The notes under the pieces were generated by a model that saw only the letters and a program-made list of their open reading frames with translations, did no database searches and was not told the DNA's origin. Made by a program: the position numbers and the translations under genes. Below, piece by piece: positions 21,660 through 30,363 of a DNA stretch of 33,136 nt. This stretch comes from Deltaproteobacteria bacterium (GTDB taxonomy: Bacteria; Desulfobacterota; DSM-4660; Desulfatiglandales; HGW-15). Position 1 is the stretch's first letter. Every line of letters starts with the position of its first letter. The stretch lies in the NCBI GenBank assembly GCA_020060215.1, contig JAGVAP010000100.1, positions 1 to 33,136 of the forward strand. The letters are read 5' to 3'.

Positions 21660-23453
21660 GTGGCCGGCCATGAACCGGTTTGGAGGCTTCCGCCTTTTTC
21701 CCGGGAGGCCCGCCAACTGGCGGCCCGCGCCGGGCTGTCCGTTGCAGAGGCGCGCTTCCTGTCGAACAGGGGGATCACGGATGAAAGGACTCTCCGCTCC
21801 TATCTCTTCCCCAGGCTGGCTTCCCTGATCGACCCGATGCTCCTGAGGGACATCGATCGGGCCACCGGGCTGATCATCCAGACCATTGAACGGCAGGAAC
21901 CGGTCACCATCTTCGGAGACTACGATGCGGACGGACTGACCGCCACCGCTCTCCTCGTCCGTTTTTTCGGCCGCCTCCACATCCCCGTCTCCTACTATAT
22001 CCCCAACCGCCTGACCGAGGGTTACGGGCTCAATGCAGCCGCCGTCCGGCGGATATCGGAAAAAGGGCCTGGGCTCCTCATCACTGTGGACTGCGGCATC
22101 TCCAACGACGAAGAGATCCGGCTGCTGTGCGACCTGGGGATGAAGGTGGTCGTCACGGATCACCATCAGGTACCCCACGGGTTCGAGCCGCCTTGCCCGG
22201 TGGTCAACCCCCATCGTCCGGACTGCCCTTTTCCTTTCAAGATGCTCTCAGGCGTCGGGCTCGCCTTTTTTCTGGCCGTGGCGCTCCGCTCCGAACTGAG
22301 GAACAAAGGATGGTTTGCGGGCAGGCCCGAGCCGGACCTGCGGGAGTACCTGGACCTGGTTGCGCTGGGCACCGTGGCGGACATGGTCCCCCTCCTGGAC
22401 CAGAACAGGATCCTGGTGAGCTTTGGACTGGCCAGGCTGCCGAGGTCGTTATGGCCGGGCATGAAGGCGCTGGGGGAGAGCCTGGACATGGATCGCCGGA
22501 CCTCCGTCGGAACCGAAGACCTCTCCTTCCGGCTGGCCCCCCGGCTGAATGCCTGCGGGAGGATGGGTGATTCGGCGACAGGCATTCGAGCGCTCCTGAC
22601 GGAAGATCCTGCGGAGGCCAGGGCGCTTGCCGCCCGATTGAACGAGCTCAATGGCCGGCGGCAGTCCATCGAGAAATCCATCCTGAACCAGATCGAGGAG
22701 ACTCTTCCCTCTGCAGCGGACCTGGAGAACCGGAGGACCCTCGTTTTTGCAGGGAGGGGGTGGCACAGGGGGGTCCTAGGGATCGTTGCCTCCAAGATCG
22801 TCGAGAAGTACCGCCGGCCTGCCGTGGTGCTGGATATCCAGGACGGTGTGGCGACGGGCTCGGCCAGAAGCATCCCGGGCTTTGACCTCTACCGCGCGAT
22901 GAATCGACTGAAACCCCTGCTCAGGAGGTTCGGCGGACACCCGTTCGCCGCGGGATTGAGCATGGACGTCTCCCGGATGCAGGAGTTCTCCAGGGAGTTC
23001 GAGGCCGTCGCCCTCGAGCAGATCAGACCCGAGGACCTGGTCCCCGTCATCGAGGTCGATGCATGGGTCCATCCCGAGGACCTGCATCCAAGGGCCGTCG
23101 AGCGGCTCAACGCCTTCGCTCCTTTCGGCCCGGGGAACCCGGAGCCCGTTTTCTATACCCCCGGACTTCAGGTCGTCGACGCCAGGCAGGTGGGCGAGAG
23201 ACACGTCAGGCTCAGACTCAGGAAGGACGGGGCCGTCCTGGATGCCATAGGCTTTGGGTTCCTCGGCCGCATCCCTCCGGACTGCGGCGAGATCAACTGC
23301 GTCTACACGCCCGAGATCACCCGGTGGCAGGGAGTGAAGAGGGTGGAGCTGAAGATCCTGGATCTGGAGAAAACGGGGGGCGGGACGAGACTGCGGGAAG
23401 AACCCGGAGAAGCAAAGAGCGCTTTGACAGGATCGCCAGGATCAACGGGATGA
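21660..23453 (+). CDS. recJ: Single-stranded-DNA-specific exonuclease RecJ
   Basis: The 597-residue protein has the DHH phosphoesterase motifs: VTIFGDYDADGLTATALLVR, LLITVDCGISN, VVVTDHHQVP and LVALGTVADMVPLLDQNRIL, and the DHHA1 region with RFGGHPFAAGLSMDVSRM, then the C-terminal OB fold. RecJ digests single-stranded DNA 5' to 3' in recombination and mismatch repair, using Mn or Mg. The start is GTG at 21660 with AAAGGA upstream. It is the last gene of the plus-strand run, ended by a strong hairpin at 23469-23517. Confidence 0.96.
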   Translation: MAGHEPVWRLPPFSREARQLAARAGLSVAEARFLSNRGITDERTLRSYLFPRLASLIDPMLLRDIDRATGLIIQTIERQEPVTIFGDYDADGLTATALLVRFFGRLHIPVSYYIPNRLTEGYGLNAAAVRRISEKGPGLLITVDCGISNDEEIRLLCDLGMKVVVTDHHQVPHGFEPPCPVVNPHRPDCPFPFKMLSGVGLAFFLAVALRSELRNKGWFAGRPEPDLREYLDLVALGTVADMVPLLDQNRILVSFGLARLPRSLWPGMKALGESLDMDRRTSVGTEDLSFRLAPRLNACGRMGDSATGIRALLTEDPAEARALAARLNELNGRRQSIEKSILNQIEETLPSAADLENRRTLVFAGRGWHRGVLGIVASKIVEKYRRPAVVLDIQDGVATGSARSIPGFDLYRAMNRLKPLLRRFGGHPFAAGLSMDVSRMQEFSREFEAVALEQIRPEDLVPVIEVDAWVHPEDLHPRAVERLNAFAPFGPGNPEPVFYTPGLQVVDARQVGERHVRLRLRKDGAVLDAIGFGFLGRIPPDCGEINCVYTPEITRWQGVKRVELKILDLEKTGGGTRLREEPGEAKSALTGSPGSTG

Positions 23454-23468
23454 GGGCTCTATAAGGGC

Positions 23469-23517
23469 GAAGTCGGAAGGGGGAAGGCCGCATTCAACCT
23501 TCCACCTTCCGACTTTC
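23469..23517. terminator. Bidirectional hairpin between recJ and the ACT gene
   Basis: GAAGTCGGAAGG (23469-23480) and GGGAAGG pair with CCTTCC and CCTTCCGACTTTC (to 23517). It sits between two converging genes and could stop transcription from both sides. Confidence 0.7.
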
Positions 23518-23519
23518 TT

Positions 23520-24002
23520 CTATTCCTTGAAGATCCTTGCCGCCGCATCGATGTCTTCGGGAGAAAACACGAAGAGGGACCTGTTCTGGTCCGGCATGGC
23601 CGATCCGTACACGTACTGGATATTGATCCCCTCGGCCCCGAACTTCCTCGCCATCTCCGAGAGGGCCCCCGGCTTGTTCTCGATCTCCAGCGCGATCACC
23701 GGCATGATGTCGAAGAGATATCCCCCCTTCGAGAGCAGGTCGATCGCCTTGTCCGTATGATTGACCAGGAGCCTGATGAGGGCATAGTCGGCCGAGTCCT
23801 TCTGCATGGACCCATAGGATGCAGCCGGAGCGATTCTCTTCAGGGACTTGCCCCTGGCCTTGAAGAGTTCCCTGACATAGGCCGAGGCATCCTGGATGGT
23901 GAGGGCGTCGATGTTGATGCCCTCGGCTGCAAGGAGATCCGAGAGCCTTCCAAGCTGCCCGGGCGCATTCTCGAGGAAAAGCTGGATTTCCGCTCTGACC
24001 AT
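23520..24002 (-). CDS. Tandem ACT-domain protein
   Basis: The 160-residue protein is two ACT modules: RAEIQLFLENAPGQLGRLSD with ALTIQDASAYV at the N-terminus, and VIALEIENKPGALSEMARKF, INIQYVYGSAMPDQNRSLFV at residues 80-150. The PGQL and PGAL turns mark ligand-binding sites, usually for amino acids. In anaerobes such stand-alone proteins often lie near phenylacetate/indolepyruvate metabolism genes, but none is next to it here. It lies 210 nt downstream of hflC on the same strand, with a repeat between, so co-transcription is uncertain. Confidence 0.9.
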   Translation of the reverse strand: MVRAEIQLFLENAPGQLGRLSDLLAAEGINIDALTIQDASAYVRELFKARGKSLKRIAPAASYGSMQKDSADYALIRLLVNHTDKAIDLLSKGGYLFDIMPVIALEIENKPGALSEMARKFGAEGINIQYVYGSAMPDQNRSLFVFSPEDIDAAARIFKE

Positions 24003-24021
24003 AGTCCGCTCCGCAAAGGCG

Positions 24022-24045
24022 CCGTGAATGGTGATCCGTTCACGG
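24022..24045. repeat. Inverted repeat upstream of the ACT gene
   Basis: CCGTGAA (24022-24028) and TTCACGG (24039-24045) are separated by 10 bp, about 20 bp before the ACT-protein start codon. Possibly an operator or part of the repeat-rich spacer. Confidence 0.35.
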
Positions 24046-24094
24046 TCAATCGTCGATCATCAAAGACCCAGTACCGCTCCCCGACTTTCGAAAC

Positions 24095-24127
24095 CGATGG
24101 GTTTCGCTCCGCTCCACCCATCCTACG
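24095..24127 (-). repeat. Interspersed palindromic repeat of the VGWVERSETHR type
   Basis: On the minus strand the sequence translates exactly as VGWVERSETHR, the well-known spurious peptide of a repeat scattered through many proteobacterial genomes. GATGGGT and ACCCATC form its stem. It occupies the hflC-ACT spacer (24003-24212), which has no gene. Confidence 0.75.
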
Positions 24128-24212
24128 CGTCCGGAGTTCGCTTTCCACCGGCATGACAGACGCGGCGAGTCGGGCGTTTCCGGATGGCACGTACGATCAA
24201 ACGATATCATGA

Positions 24213-25154
24213 TTACTTCGTCTTATACCCCTTAAAGAACTTCAGGAAGTCGGAATCGGTCGACAGGATCAGGTTGCTGTCCCCCCCCATGGTCTCCCGG
24301 TAGGTCTCCAGGGTCTGAACAAAGGAGTAGAAGTCGGGGTCCTTTCCGAAGGCATCGGCATAGATCCGGGTCGCTTCTCCGTCCGCCTTCCCCTTGACCT
24401 CCTGGGCCTTCATGTAGGCCTCCGAGGTGATCTTCTTCAGATCCCGCTCCATCTCCCCTTCGATCTTCCGGGCCTCCCCCTTTCCTTCGGACCTGAACTT
24501 TTCCGCGATCTGTCTCCGCTCGGCGATCATCCGCCCGTACACGGATTTCTGGACCTCCTCGACATAATTGAGGAGTTTGAATTTCACATCCACCAGTTCG
24601 ATCCCGAACGCCACCAGCTTGGGCTGGGCCTGTTCCAGGATCCCTTTCGTGATCCTGCCCCTGCCCATGGCCACCTCGCCCAGGGGGCTTGCATCCTTCA
24701 CGTTATCCACGCCGATTTCAAAGGTGTCCAGCTCCCGGTTGGTCATCCTGACCGTTTCGATCAGCGGATAGGACGTGACGAAATTCCGCACCGCCGAATC
24801 GATGATGTCATCCAGCCGACCCATGGCCCCCGGCATGTTGTTGACGGTCTGGAAAAATTTCAAGGGGTCCACGATCCTCCATCGCGCGAACGTGTCCACC
24901 CAGATAAAGGTCTTGTCCAGCGTGGGAACCTGGCCCGGATCCCCGTCCCACTCCAGGAGGTTTTTCGGAAAATAGTTCGCCTGCTGGATCATCGGGATCT
25001 TGAAATAGAGCCCCGGCTCCCTCTTCGCTTCCCCCATGGCCCTCCCGAACTGCGTGATCACGACCTGCTCGGTCTCGTCGACCACATAGGCGGAACTGAA
25101 GAGCACCAGCAATGCCAAGATGACCGGAACAAGGAAGACTCTGGATTTCATCAC
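24213..25154 (-). CDS. hflC: SPFH protein HflC
   Basis: The 313-residue protein has one N-terminal membrane anchor (SRVFLVPVILALLVLFSSAY) and an SPFH/band-7 domain: VVITQFGRAMGEAKREPGLY, WVDTFARWRIVDPLKFFQTV and the helical GIELVDVKFKLLNYVEEVQK, then the coiled-coil EKFRSEGKGEARKIEGEMER region. With HflK it forms the membrane cage that surrounds and modulates the FtsH protease. Its ATG overlaps the hflK stop by 4 nt. Confidence 0.95.
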   Translation of the reverse strand: MMKSRVFLVPVILALLVLFSSAYVVDETEQVVITQFGRAMGEAKREPGLYFKIPMIQQANYFPKNLLEWDGDPGQVPTLDKTFIWVDTFARWRIVDPLKFFQTVNNMPGAMGRLDDIIDSAVRNFVTSYPLIETVRMTNRELDTFEIGVDNVKDASPLGEVAMGRGRITKGILEQAQPKLVAFGIELVDVKFKLLNYVEEVQKSVYGRMIAERRQIAEKFRSEGKGEARKIEGEMERDLKKITSEAYMKAQEVKGKADGEATRIYADAFGKDPDFYSFVQTLETYRETMGGDSNLILSTDSDFLKFFKGYKTK

Positions 25155-26194
25155 TCCCCTCCTTCCTTGGCCCGACCCAGATTCAGCAGGGGCAGGAGAT
25201 TCTTCTGGTTGGAGTCCACGATATACTTGTTCCCGAGCTTTGGAAAGACGTCCCGAATGGCCTCCAGGTAGAGTCTTCTACGGGTCACGTCCTCCGATTG
25301 GGTATAGGCCTGATACAGGGAGACGAATCTCGCTGCATCGCCTTTCGCCCTGTTTACCCGGTCGAGGGCATAGCCCTCCGCCTCTTTGATCGTCTTCTCG
25401 GCGTCGCCCCTTGCCTGGGGGACCGCCTTGTTGTATTCCTCACGGGCCTGATAGATCATCTTTTCCTTTTCCTGAATGGCCTGGTTGACCTCGTTGAAGG
25501 AAGGCTGCACCGGTTCAGGCACGTTGGTCCTCTTCATCTCGATCGTGGTGACGAAGATCCCTGTCTCCGCCTCATCCAGTTCCTTCTGAAGAAGCTCCCG
25601 GGCCTGTACGGCGATTTCCTCCCGTTTGCTGATGACCTCGTTGATGCTCCGGTCGCCGACCACGAGGCGCATGGTCGCCTCGGAGAGATCCCGGAGCGTG
25701 TTCTTCACATTCCTGACTTTGAAGAGGTACAGGTACGGATCCTTGACGCGATACTGCACGATCCAGGGTACCACGGCGACGTTCAGGTCTCCGGTGAGCA
25801 TGAGGGACTCGCTCAGCAACGCCTCGCCCGGCGACGCATAACGGGTCCTCACATCCGCCCGAACGGTGCGAAGCCCGAACTCTTCCTTGTAGACGAACCG
25901 GACCTTCACCTTGGAAAGCTTCTCGATGCCTGCCGGCAACTTGAAATTGAGCCCCGGCGCCGTCGTCCTCGCGTACCTGCCGAACCGCTGGATCACCCCC
26001 ACCTCGTCCACTGCAACGGTGTAAACCGTCGAAGAGGCCAGGTACAGAACCGCCACCACCAAGATGATGAGGGAAACGCCCGGCAGCTTGAACCGGCTTC
26101 CCTTGATCTTGTCAAAGACCTGACCTACCTGAGGGGGCGTTCTCGGCCCTGTGGTCTTCCTCTGCTGCTGCAACTTCTCCCAATCCCATGCCAT
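25151..26194 (-). CDS. hflK: SPFH protein HflK
   Basis: The 347-residue protein has a short cytoplasmic N-terminus (AWDWEKLQQQRKTTGPRTPP), a membrane helix (LPGVSLIILVVAVLYLASST), the SPFH core (VAVDEVGVIQRFGRYARTTA, PGLNFKLPAGIEKLSKVKV, DLNVAVVPWIVQYRVKDPYL) and a long coiled coil with NEVNQAIQEKEKMIYQAREE. The glycine-rich N-terminal stretch seen in Escherichia coli HflK is absent. AGGAGGAG lies about 11 bases before the ATG. It is first of the hflKC operon, with a TTGACC/TATGTT promoter upstream. Confidence 0.95.
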   Translation of the reverse strand: MAWDWEKLQQQRKTTGPRTPPQVGQVFDKIKGSRFKLPGVSLIILVVAVLYLASSTVYTVAVDEVGVIQRFGRYARTTAPGLNFKLPAGIEKLSKVKVRFVYKEEFGLRTVRADVRTRYASPGEALLSESLMLTGDLNVAVVPWIVQYRVKDPYLYLFKVRNVKNTLRDLSEATMRLVVGDRSINEVISKREEIAVQARELLQKELDEAETGIFVTTIEMKRTNVPEPVQPSFNEVNQAIQEKEKMIYQAREEYNKAVPQARGDAEKTIKEAEGYALDRVNRAKGDAARFVSLYQAYTQSEDVTRRRLYLEAIRDVFPKLGNKYIVDSNQKNLLPLLNLGRAKEGGE

Positions 26195-26223
26195 GGATTT
26201 TCTCTACTCCTCCTGTTTGGATT

Positions 26224-26258
26224 CTGTTAACATAACAGCCCACTTGCTGTTCGGTCAA
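26224..26258 (-). promoter_or_regulatory. Promoter of hflKC with overlapping palindrome
   Basis: On the minus strand TTGACC (26253-26258), 18-bp spacer, TATGTT (26229-26234). A perfect 15-bp palindrome, CTGTTA-ACA-TAACAG (26224-26238), covers the -10 box, so a repressor may act here. Confidence 0.45.
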
Positions 26259-26283
26259 TCATTAAAGGACGAAAGGGAAGACC

Positions 26284-26345
26284 CGCCGCCGAGACACCAA
26301 GACACGAAGAACGCTTTTCTTCGTGCCTTCGTGTCTTCGTGGCGC
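26284..26345. repeat. Interspersed hairpin repeat (ACACGAAG / CTTCGTGT type)
   Basis: Left arm CGCCGCCGAGACACCAAGAC then ACGAAGAA, right arm CTTCGTGCCTTCGTGTCTTC then GTGGCG; the arms are largely complementary around an ACGCTTTT loop. Closely similar sequence is common between genes in many bacteria. It lies directly ahead of the DUF721 gene. Confidence 0.65.
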
Positions 26346-26351
26346 AATTCA

Positions 26352-26660
26352 ATGGACGAGAACAAGACCGGCCTTACGTCGCTGAAAGAGATCATCGATT
26401 CGCTGATGAGGGGGTCCGACTTGGCCGTCAATCCTGAGGACGCCCGGATCTGGCGGATATGGGACGATGCGGTCGGCCCCGTCGTAGCCAGAAACGCCCA
26501 TCCCCTCTGGATCAGGAAGGGACTGCTGAGGGTGAAGGTCTCGGAGCCGATCTGGCTCCAGGAGCTGGGACTCTCGGAGCAGGCCATCCGGGAGAGACTG
26601 AACGAGAGACTCGGCCGCACGGCCGTCCGGAGAATTGAGTTTCGACTCAACTCAAAGTAG
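26352..26660 (+). CDS. DUF721 (DciA-like) domain protein
   Basis: The 102-residue protein carries the DUF721 core: TSLKEIIDSLMRGSDLAVNP, IWRIWDDAVGPVVARNAHPL, WIRKGLLRVKVSEPIWLQEL and RLGRTAVRRIEFRLN. The fold is shared with the DciA helicase loader, and in Desulfobacterota such proteins may fill that role, which is not proven here. The ATG at 26352 follows the family start but no Shine-Dalgarno is seen; the interspersed repeat ends just before it. The 3' end overlaps the convergent methyltransferase gene by 14 nt. Confidence 0.85.
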   Translation: MDENKTGLTSLKEIIDSLMRGSDLAVNPEDARIWRIWDDAVGPVVARNAHPLWIRKGLLRVKVSEPIWLQELGLSEQAIRERLNERLGRTAVRRIEFRLNSK

Positions 26661-27369
26661 GGACTTCTCTCGGGTTCATCAGGGGCGCCAGGACCTTCAG
26701 CCCCATCCTGCCGCCGGCATAGGCCTCCACCATTACCAGTTTCGATTCGGATCCGCCGTCCGCATGGATGAACCTCATCCGCTTGGGCTCCAGGCCGTGG
26801 CCCCGCATCCTGGCGAGCATATCCACGGTACGGACCGCGGGGTAGATGATGGCCAGCCGCCCGCCTGCCTTCAGGACGCGCACGGAACCCCTCAGGATGT
26901 CGTCGAGGACCATGAGGATCTCATGTCTGGCGATCGCCTTCTGCCGGTTGGGATTGACGCGCCCCGTGGCGGCCTGGCGGTAGGGCGGATTGCAGATCAC
27001 CACGTCCGTGGAGAGCGGGGCAAGGGGCAGGTCCCGGATATCGGCCAGGACCACGCTCATCCGGTCGGCGAAACCGTTCAGCAGACGATTTCGACAGGCC
27101 TGTCCCGCCATGTCCGGCTGGATCTCCAGGCCGATCACGTGGGAAACGGGCCTTTTCAAGAGCAGGAGGAGCGGGATGATCCCGCACCCGGTTCCCAGAT
27201 CCACCACCCGATCCTGCGGTTTGATCGTCACGAATTCGGAAAGGAGCACCGCGTCGATGGAGAAGCGGTAACCGCATCTGGGCTGGATCAATCTGAGCCG
27301 CCCGTGCATGAACTCGTCGATCGACTCATCCGGGCCGAGCGGGATGTCGACAGGGCTCGGTGCATTCAT
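26647..27369 (-). CDS. tRNA1(Val) (adenine37-N6)-methyltransferase-like protein
   Basis: The 240-residue protein is a SAM-dependent methyltransferase of the TrmN6/YfiC group: LIQPRCGYRFSIDAVLLSEF at the N-terminus, the SAM loop VVDLGTGCGIIPLLLLL, GLEIQPDM, VVLADIRDL and the catalytic NPPY in VVICNPPYRQ, followed by RHEILMVLDDILRG. The NPPY motif marks N6-adenine or related amino methylation. The exact tRNA target is inferred from family resemblance. It converges with DUF721 and is divergent from the deaminase gene. Confidence 0.88.
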   Translation of the reverse strand: MNAPSPVDIPLGPDESIDEFMHGRLRLIQPRCGYRFSIDAVLLSEFVTIKPQDRVVDLGTGCGIIPLLLLLKRPVSHVIGLEIQPDMAGQACRNRLLNGFADRMSVVLADIRDLPLAPLSTDVVICNPPYRQAATGRVNPNRQKAIARHEILMVLDDILRGSVRVLKAGGRLAIIYPAVRTVDMLARMRGHGLEPKRMRFIHADGGSESKLVMVEAYAGGRMGLKVLAPLMNPREVPTLS

Positions 27370-27473
27370 TGGAACCGTTTCCCTCGATTTCTTCTTACGC
27401 TGGAGGATCCGAATCCTTTCATAACAACCCGGGGTTCCCAGTCAAGCAAATTCGAAGGCGCACGGGGCGGAGA

Positions 27474-28883
27474 ATGTGGTATGAAGAAAAGGTTCATCTC
27501 AGCCCTTGGGAGGATGTTCTGTTGGACCTGCAGAGAGACTCATTCGATGCCGGGCACGACCCGACCGGCCGCAGTCCCGATCTGATCATCGAAGGCGGCA
27601 TGGTGCTGACGATGGTCGATGGAAGGGAGCCTCTGGAGAAGGGACGGGTGCTCGTAAGGGGCGATCGCATTCTCGACATCCGATCCGCCGACGAAAAGGA
27701 GGATGATCCACCCGGGGTGGCGATCCTGGATGCCGGGGGTGGAGTCGTCATGCCGGGCCTGGTGAATGCACACACCCACGCCGCCATGACCCTCCTCAGG
27801 GGGTTTGCCGACGACCTCCCCCTCGCCACGTGGCTCTACGAGCGCATATTTCCCGCCGAGGCAGAATACATGAATGAGGAGTCGGTCCATCTCGGGACGC
27901 TCCTGGCCTGTCTGGAGATGATCGGCTCCGGAACGACCACCTTTTCAGACGGCTACTTCTTCCAGGATGCCACGATCCGCGCCGCGCACCAGTCGGGACT
28001 CCGGGCGGTCGTCGCACAGGGGATCATAGATTTCCCCGCACCCGGGATCCCCGACCCTAAAGAGAACCTGCTGCACGGGAAGCGGTTCATGGAGAAGTGG
28101 CGCCGTTTTTCCGATCTCATCACCCCGGGCCTCTTCTGCCACAGCCCGGTAACCTGCTCGGCCTCCACCCTGGTCGGGGCGATGGAGATCTCCCGGTCCT
28201 TTTCGGTCCCGCTTCAGATCCACCTCTCCGAGACCAGGGAGGAGGTCGATGAAATCGTCCGCAGAAGCGGGTCCAGGCCCGTCCGTTACCTGGACGGACT
28301 CGGGCTTCTGGACGAGGGGCTCGTCGCAGCCCATGGGATCCATCTGGATGACGATGAAATAGGGTTGCTCGCCGGAAAAGGTGCAAAGATCGTCCATGTG
28401 CCCGAGAGCAACATGAAACTGAGCTCCGGCGTGGCCAGGGTGAGGGACCTGCTGGCCGGGGGCATCACCGTGGCCCTCGGCACCGATGGAACGGCGTCCA
28501 ACAACGATCTGGACCTCTTCAGGGAAATGGACAGCGCGGCCAAGCTGAGCAAGGTCACCGACATGGATCCGGTCAGTCTGGATGCAGTCTCGGTCCTGAA
28601 GATGGCGACCGCGGACGGGGCCAAGGCCCTTGGACTCGAACGGACGATCGGCACCCTGGAACCGGGCAAGAAAGCGGACATCATCGTCGTGGATCTCGAC
28701 CGTCCCCATCTCGTTCCACTCTACAACCCGTGCTCCACGCTGGTCTATTCGGCCGTGGGCTCGGATGTGAAACACGTCCTGGTCAATGGAAAGCTGCTCT
28801 ACAAGGACCGGCGGTTCCTGACCCTGGACGACCAGGAGATCATGGCCAAGGTCAGGGAGCTCTGTCGGAAGGTGGTGCCGTGA
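27474..28883 (+). CDS. 5'-methylthioadenosine/S-adenosylhomocysteine deaminase-like amidohydrolase
   Basis: The 469-residue protein is a metal-dependent amidohydrolase of the MtaD/SsnA/TrzN-like group: the metal-binding PGLVNAHTHAAMTLLRGFAD, GSGTTTFSDGYFF, the His in QIHLSETREEVDEI and VAAHGIHLDDDEI, and the metal Asp in GTDGTASNNDLDLF, ending with GTLEPGKKADIIVVDLDRPH. It would deaminate MTA, SAH or adenosine in SAM recycling. The chosen ATG at 27474 leaves about 35 residues ahead of DLIIEGGMVLT, longer than usual; the Shine-Dalgarno spacing is poor, so the start is uncertain. Confidence 0.9.
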   Translation: MWYEEKVHLSPWEDVLLDLQRDSFDAGHDPTGRSPDLIIEGGMVLTMVDGREPLEKGRVLVRGDRILDIRSADEKEDDPPGVAILDAGGGVVMPGLVNAHTHAAMTLLRGFADDLPLATWLYERIFPAEAEYMNEESVHLGTLLACLEMIGSGTTTFSDGYFFQDATIRAAHQSGLRAVVAQGIIDFPAPGIPDPKENLLHGKRFMEKWRRFSDLITPGLFCHSPVTCSASTLVGAMEISRSFSVPLQIHLSETREEVDEIVRRSGSRPVRYLDGLGLLDEGLVAAHGIHLDDDEIGLLAGKGAKIVHVPESNMKLSSGVARVRDLLAGGITVALGTDGTASNNDLDLFREMDSAAKLSKVTDMDPVSLDAVSVLKMATADGAKALGLERTIGTLEPGKKADIIVVDLDRPHLVPLYNPCSTLVYSAVGSDVKHVLVNGKLLYKDRRFLTLDDQEIMAKVRELCRKVVP

Positions 28884-28958
28884 GCTCCCTTGGGCACGCC
28901 CTGAAACGCTGCCGCGGGGAGTGTCCATCGCGACGGATGACGATTTCGAGATAGGCCT

Positions 28959-29612
28959 TTGACTGAACCGGAACGACACATGATCGAAAAGGTCAGGGAG
29001 TTTGCCATGCAGTCCCTGGGCGAGGCCCCATCCAGCCACGACTGGGACCACACCCTGCGCGTGTGGGGGCTCTGCATGCGGATCGGGCCCAAGGAAGGCG
29101 CGGACCCGCTCGTGCTGCAGATCGCGGCCTATCTCCACGATGTGGGTCGCCCGTTTCAGGATTCCTCCAGGGGCTCTGTTTGCCATGCCGAAAAGGGGGC
29201 GGCCATGGCCTCCGGACTCCTCGCCGGTCTCCCGCTGAGTCCGGAGACGCGGTCAAACATCATCCACTGCATCCGATGCCACCGATTCAGGGGGAAGGAC
29301 CGCCCGGAGACCCCCGAGGCGATGGTCCTCTTCGACGCCGACAAGCTGGACTCCATCGGCGCCGTCGGTATCGCCAGGGCCTTCCTCTTCGCAGGCGAGG
29401 TGGGGGCAAGGCTCCATAACCCGGACAACCGGGTGGAGGAGACCAGGCCTTACACCAGGGAAGATACGGGTTATCGGGAATTCCGATTGAAGCTCAGCAA
29501 GGTCAGGGATCGGATGCTCACATCCGAGGGGCGCCGGATGGCCGAAGAGCGCCACGCCTTCATGGAATCTTTCTTTGCGAGGTTTCTGCAGGAGTACGAA
29601 GGGAAGGTTTGA
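28959..29612 (+). CDS. HD-domain phosphohydrolase
   Basis: The 217-residue protein shows the HD metal motif: SSHDWDHTLRVWGLCMRIG, AAYLHDVGRPFQD with its paired His-Asp, HCIRCHRFRGKD and the distal Asp in LFDADKLDSIGA. It belongs to the small uncharacterised HD hydrolases related to YedJ rather than to RelA/SpoT or HD-GYP proteins; the substrate is unknown. The TTG at 28959 is used; ATG at 28980 is equally possible. It lies 75 nt after the deaminase gene, perhaps co-transcribed. Its last 53 bases overlap the convergent IclR gene. Confidence 0.85.
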   Translation: MTEPERHMIEKVREFAMQSLGEAPSSHDWDHTLRVWGLCMRIGPKEGADPLVLQIAAYLHDVGRPFQDSSRGSVCHAEKGAAMASGLLAGLPLSPETRSNIIHCIRCHRFRGKDRPETPEAMVLFDADKLDSIGAVGIARAFLFAGEVGARLHNPDNRVEETRPYTREDTGYREFRLKLSKVRDRMLTSEGRRMAEERHAFMESFFARFLQEYEGKV

Positions 29613-30363
29613 AGACCCTTCGGTTGATCGTATCGGCCGCCTTCCGGGTCTCGGCGATCAGGCTCCCCATCTTCTCCCCGTCCAGGCTCGCCTTGAATCC
29701 AACCGCCCAGATCACCCCCATCAACTGGCTCTCCTCTAGGACCGGAGATGCGACGGCCCGCACGCCGAGGATATATTCCTCGTCGTCCGTAGCATACCCC
29801 CGCTTCCTCACGGTTCGAAGCTCCTGAAGATAGGACTCGGGGCTGGTGATCGTATTGACGGTATAGCGGGTCAGCCCTTTTTTCTTCATCAGTTTGACCG
29901 CCTGATCCTCGTCCATCCGGGAGAGCAGCACCTTGCCGACCGCCCCTGCGATCAGAGGCAGCCTCGTCCCTATGGGGGAGGTAATCTTCAGCTCGCTCTT
30001 CGACTCGACCACGTCCAGGATGGTCACATGGTCCCCATTGAGCATACCGAAGAAAACGGAGGTCCCGGTCTTCTCCATCAGGCTTTCCATCACCGGCCTC
30101 GCGAGGGACTTGAGATCGACCTGGGAATAGGCCGCCCTTCCCAGCTCGAACAGCGTGAACCCGAGGGTGTAGCGTTTCGTCACCGGATCCCGCACCACTG
30201 CGCCTGTCTCTTCCAGCGCGGAAGTCATTCCATGGACCGTGCTCTTCGCCATGTCGAGGTTTCTGGCGAGCTCGCTGATGCCCATCCCGTCCCTGGAACC
30301 GGAGATCATCCTCAGGATCTCAAACGCCTTCTTCACCGACGGAGCGAAATACCCTTTGGCCAT
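29560..30363 (-). CDS. IclR-family transcriptional regulator
   Basis: The 267-residue protein has the IclR winged helix (SVKKAFEILRMISGSRDGMG, ISELARNLDMAKSTVHGMTS) and the C-terminal effector domain with GTSVFFGMLNGDHVTILDVV, PLIAGAVGKVLLS and the AVASPVLEESQLMGVIWAVG segment. Such regulators sense small organic acids or aromatics. The start codon is directly after an 18-bp inverted repeat TGTTCA-N6-TGAACA in its own leader. The same repeat recurs at the promoters of the ferredoxin and AOR genes, indicating autoregulation plus local control. The 3' end overlaps the HD gene. Confidence 0.94.
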   Translation of the reverse strand: MAKGYFAPSVKKAFEILRMISGSRDGMGISELARNLDMAKSTVHGMTSALEETGAVVRDPVTKRYTLGFTLFELGRAAYSQVDLKSLARPVMESLMEKTGTSVFFGMLNGDHVTILDVVESKSELKITSPIGTRLPLIAGAVGKVLLSRMDEDQAVKLMKKKGLTRYTVNTITSPESYLQELRTVRKRGYATDDEEYILGVRAVASPVLEESQLMGVIWAVGFKASLDGEKMGSLIAETRKAADTINRRVFKPSLRTPAETSQRKIP

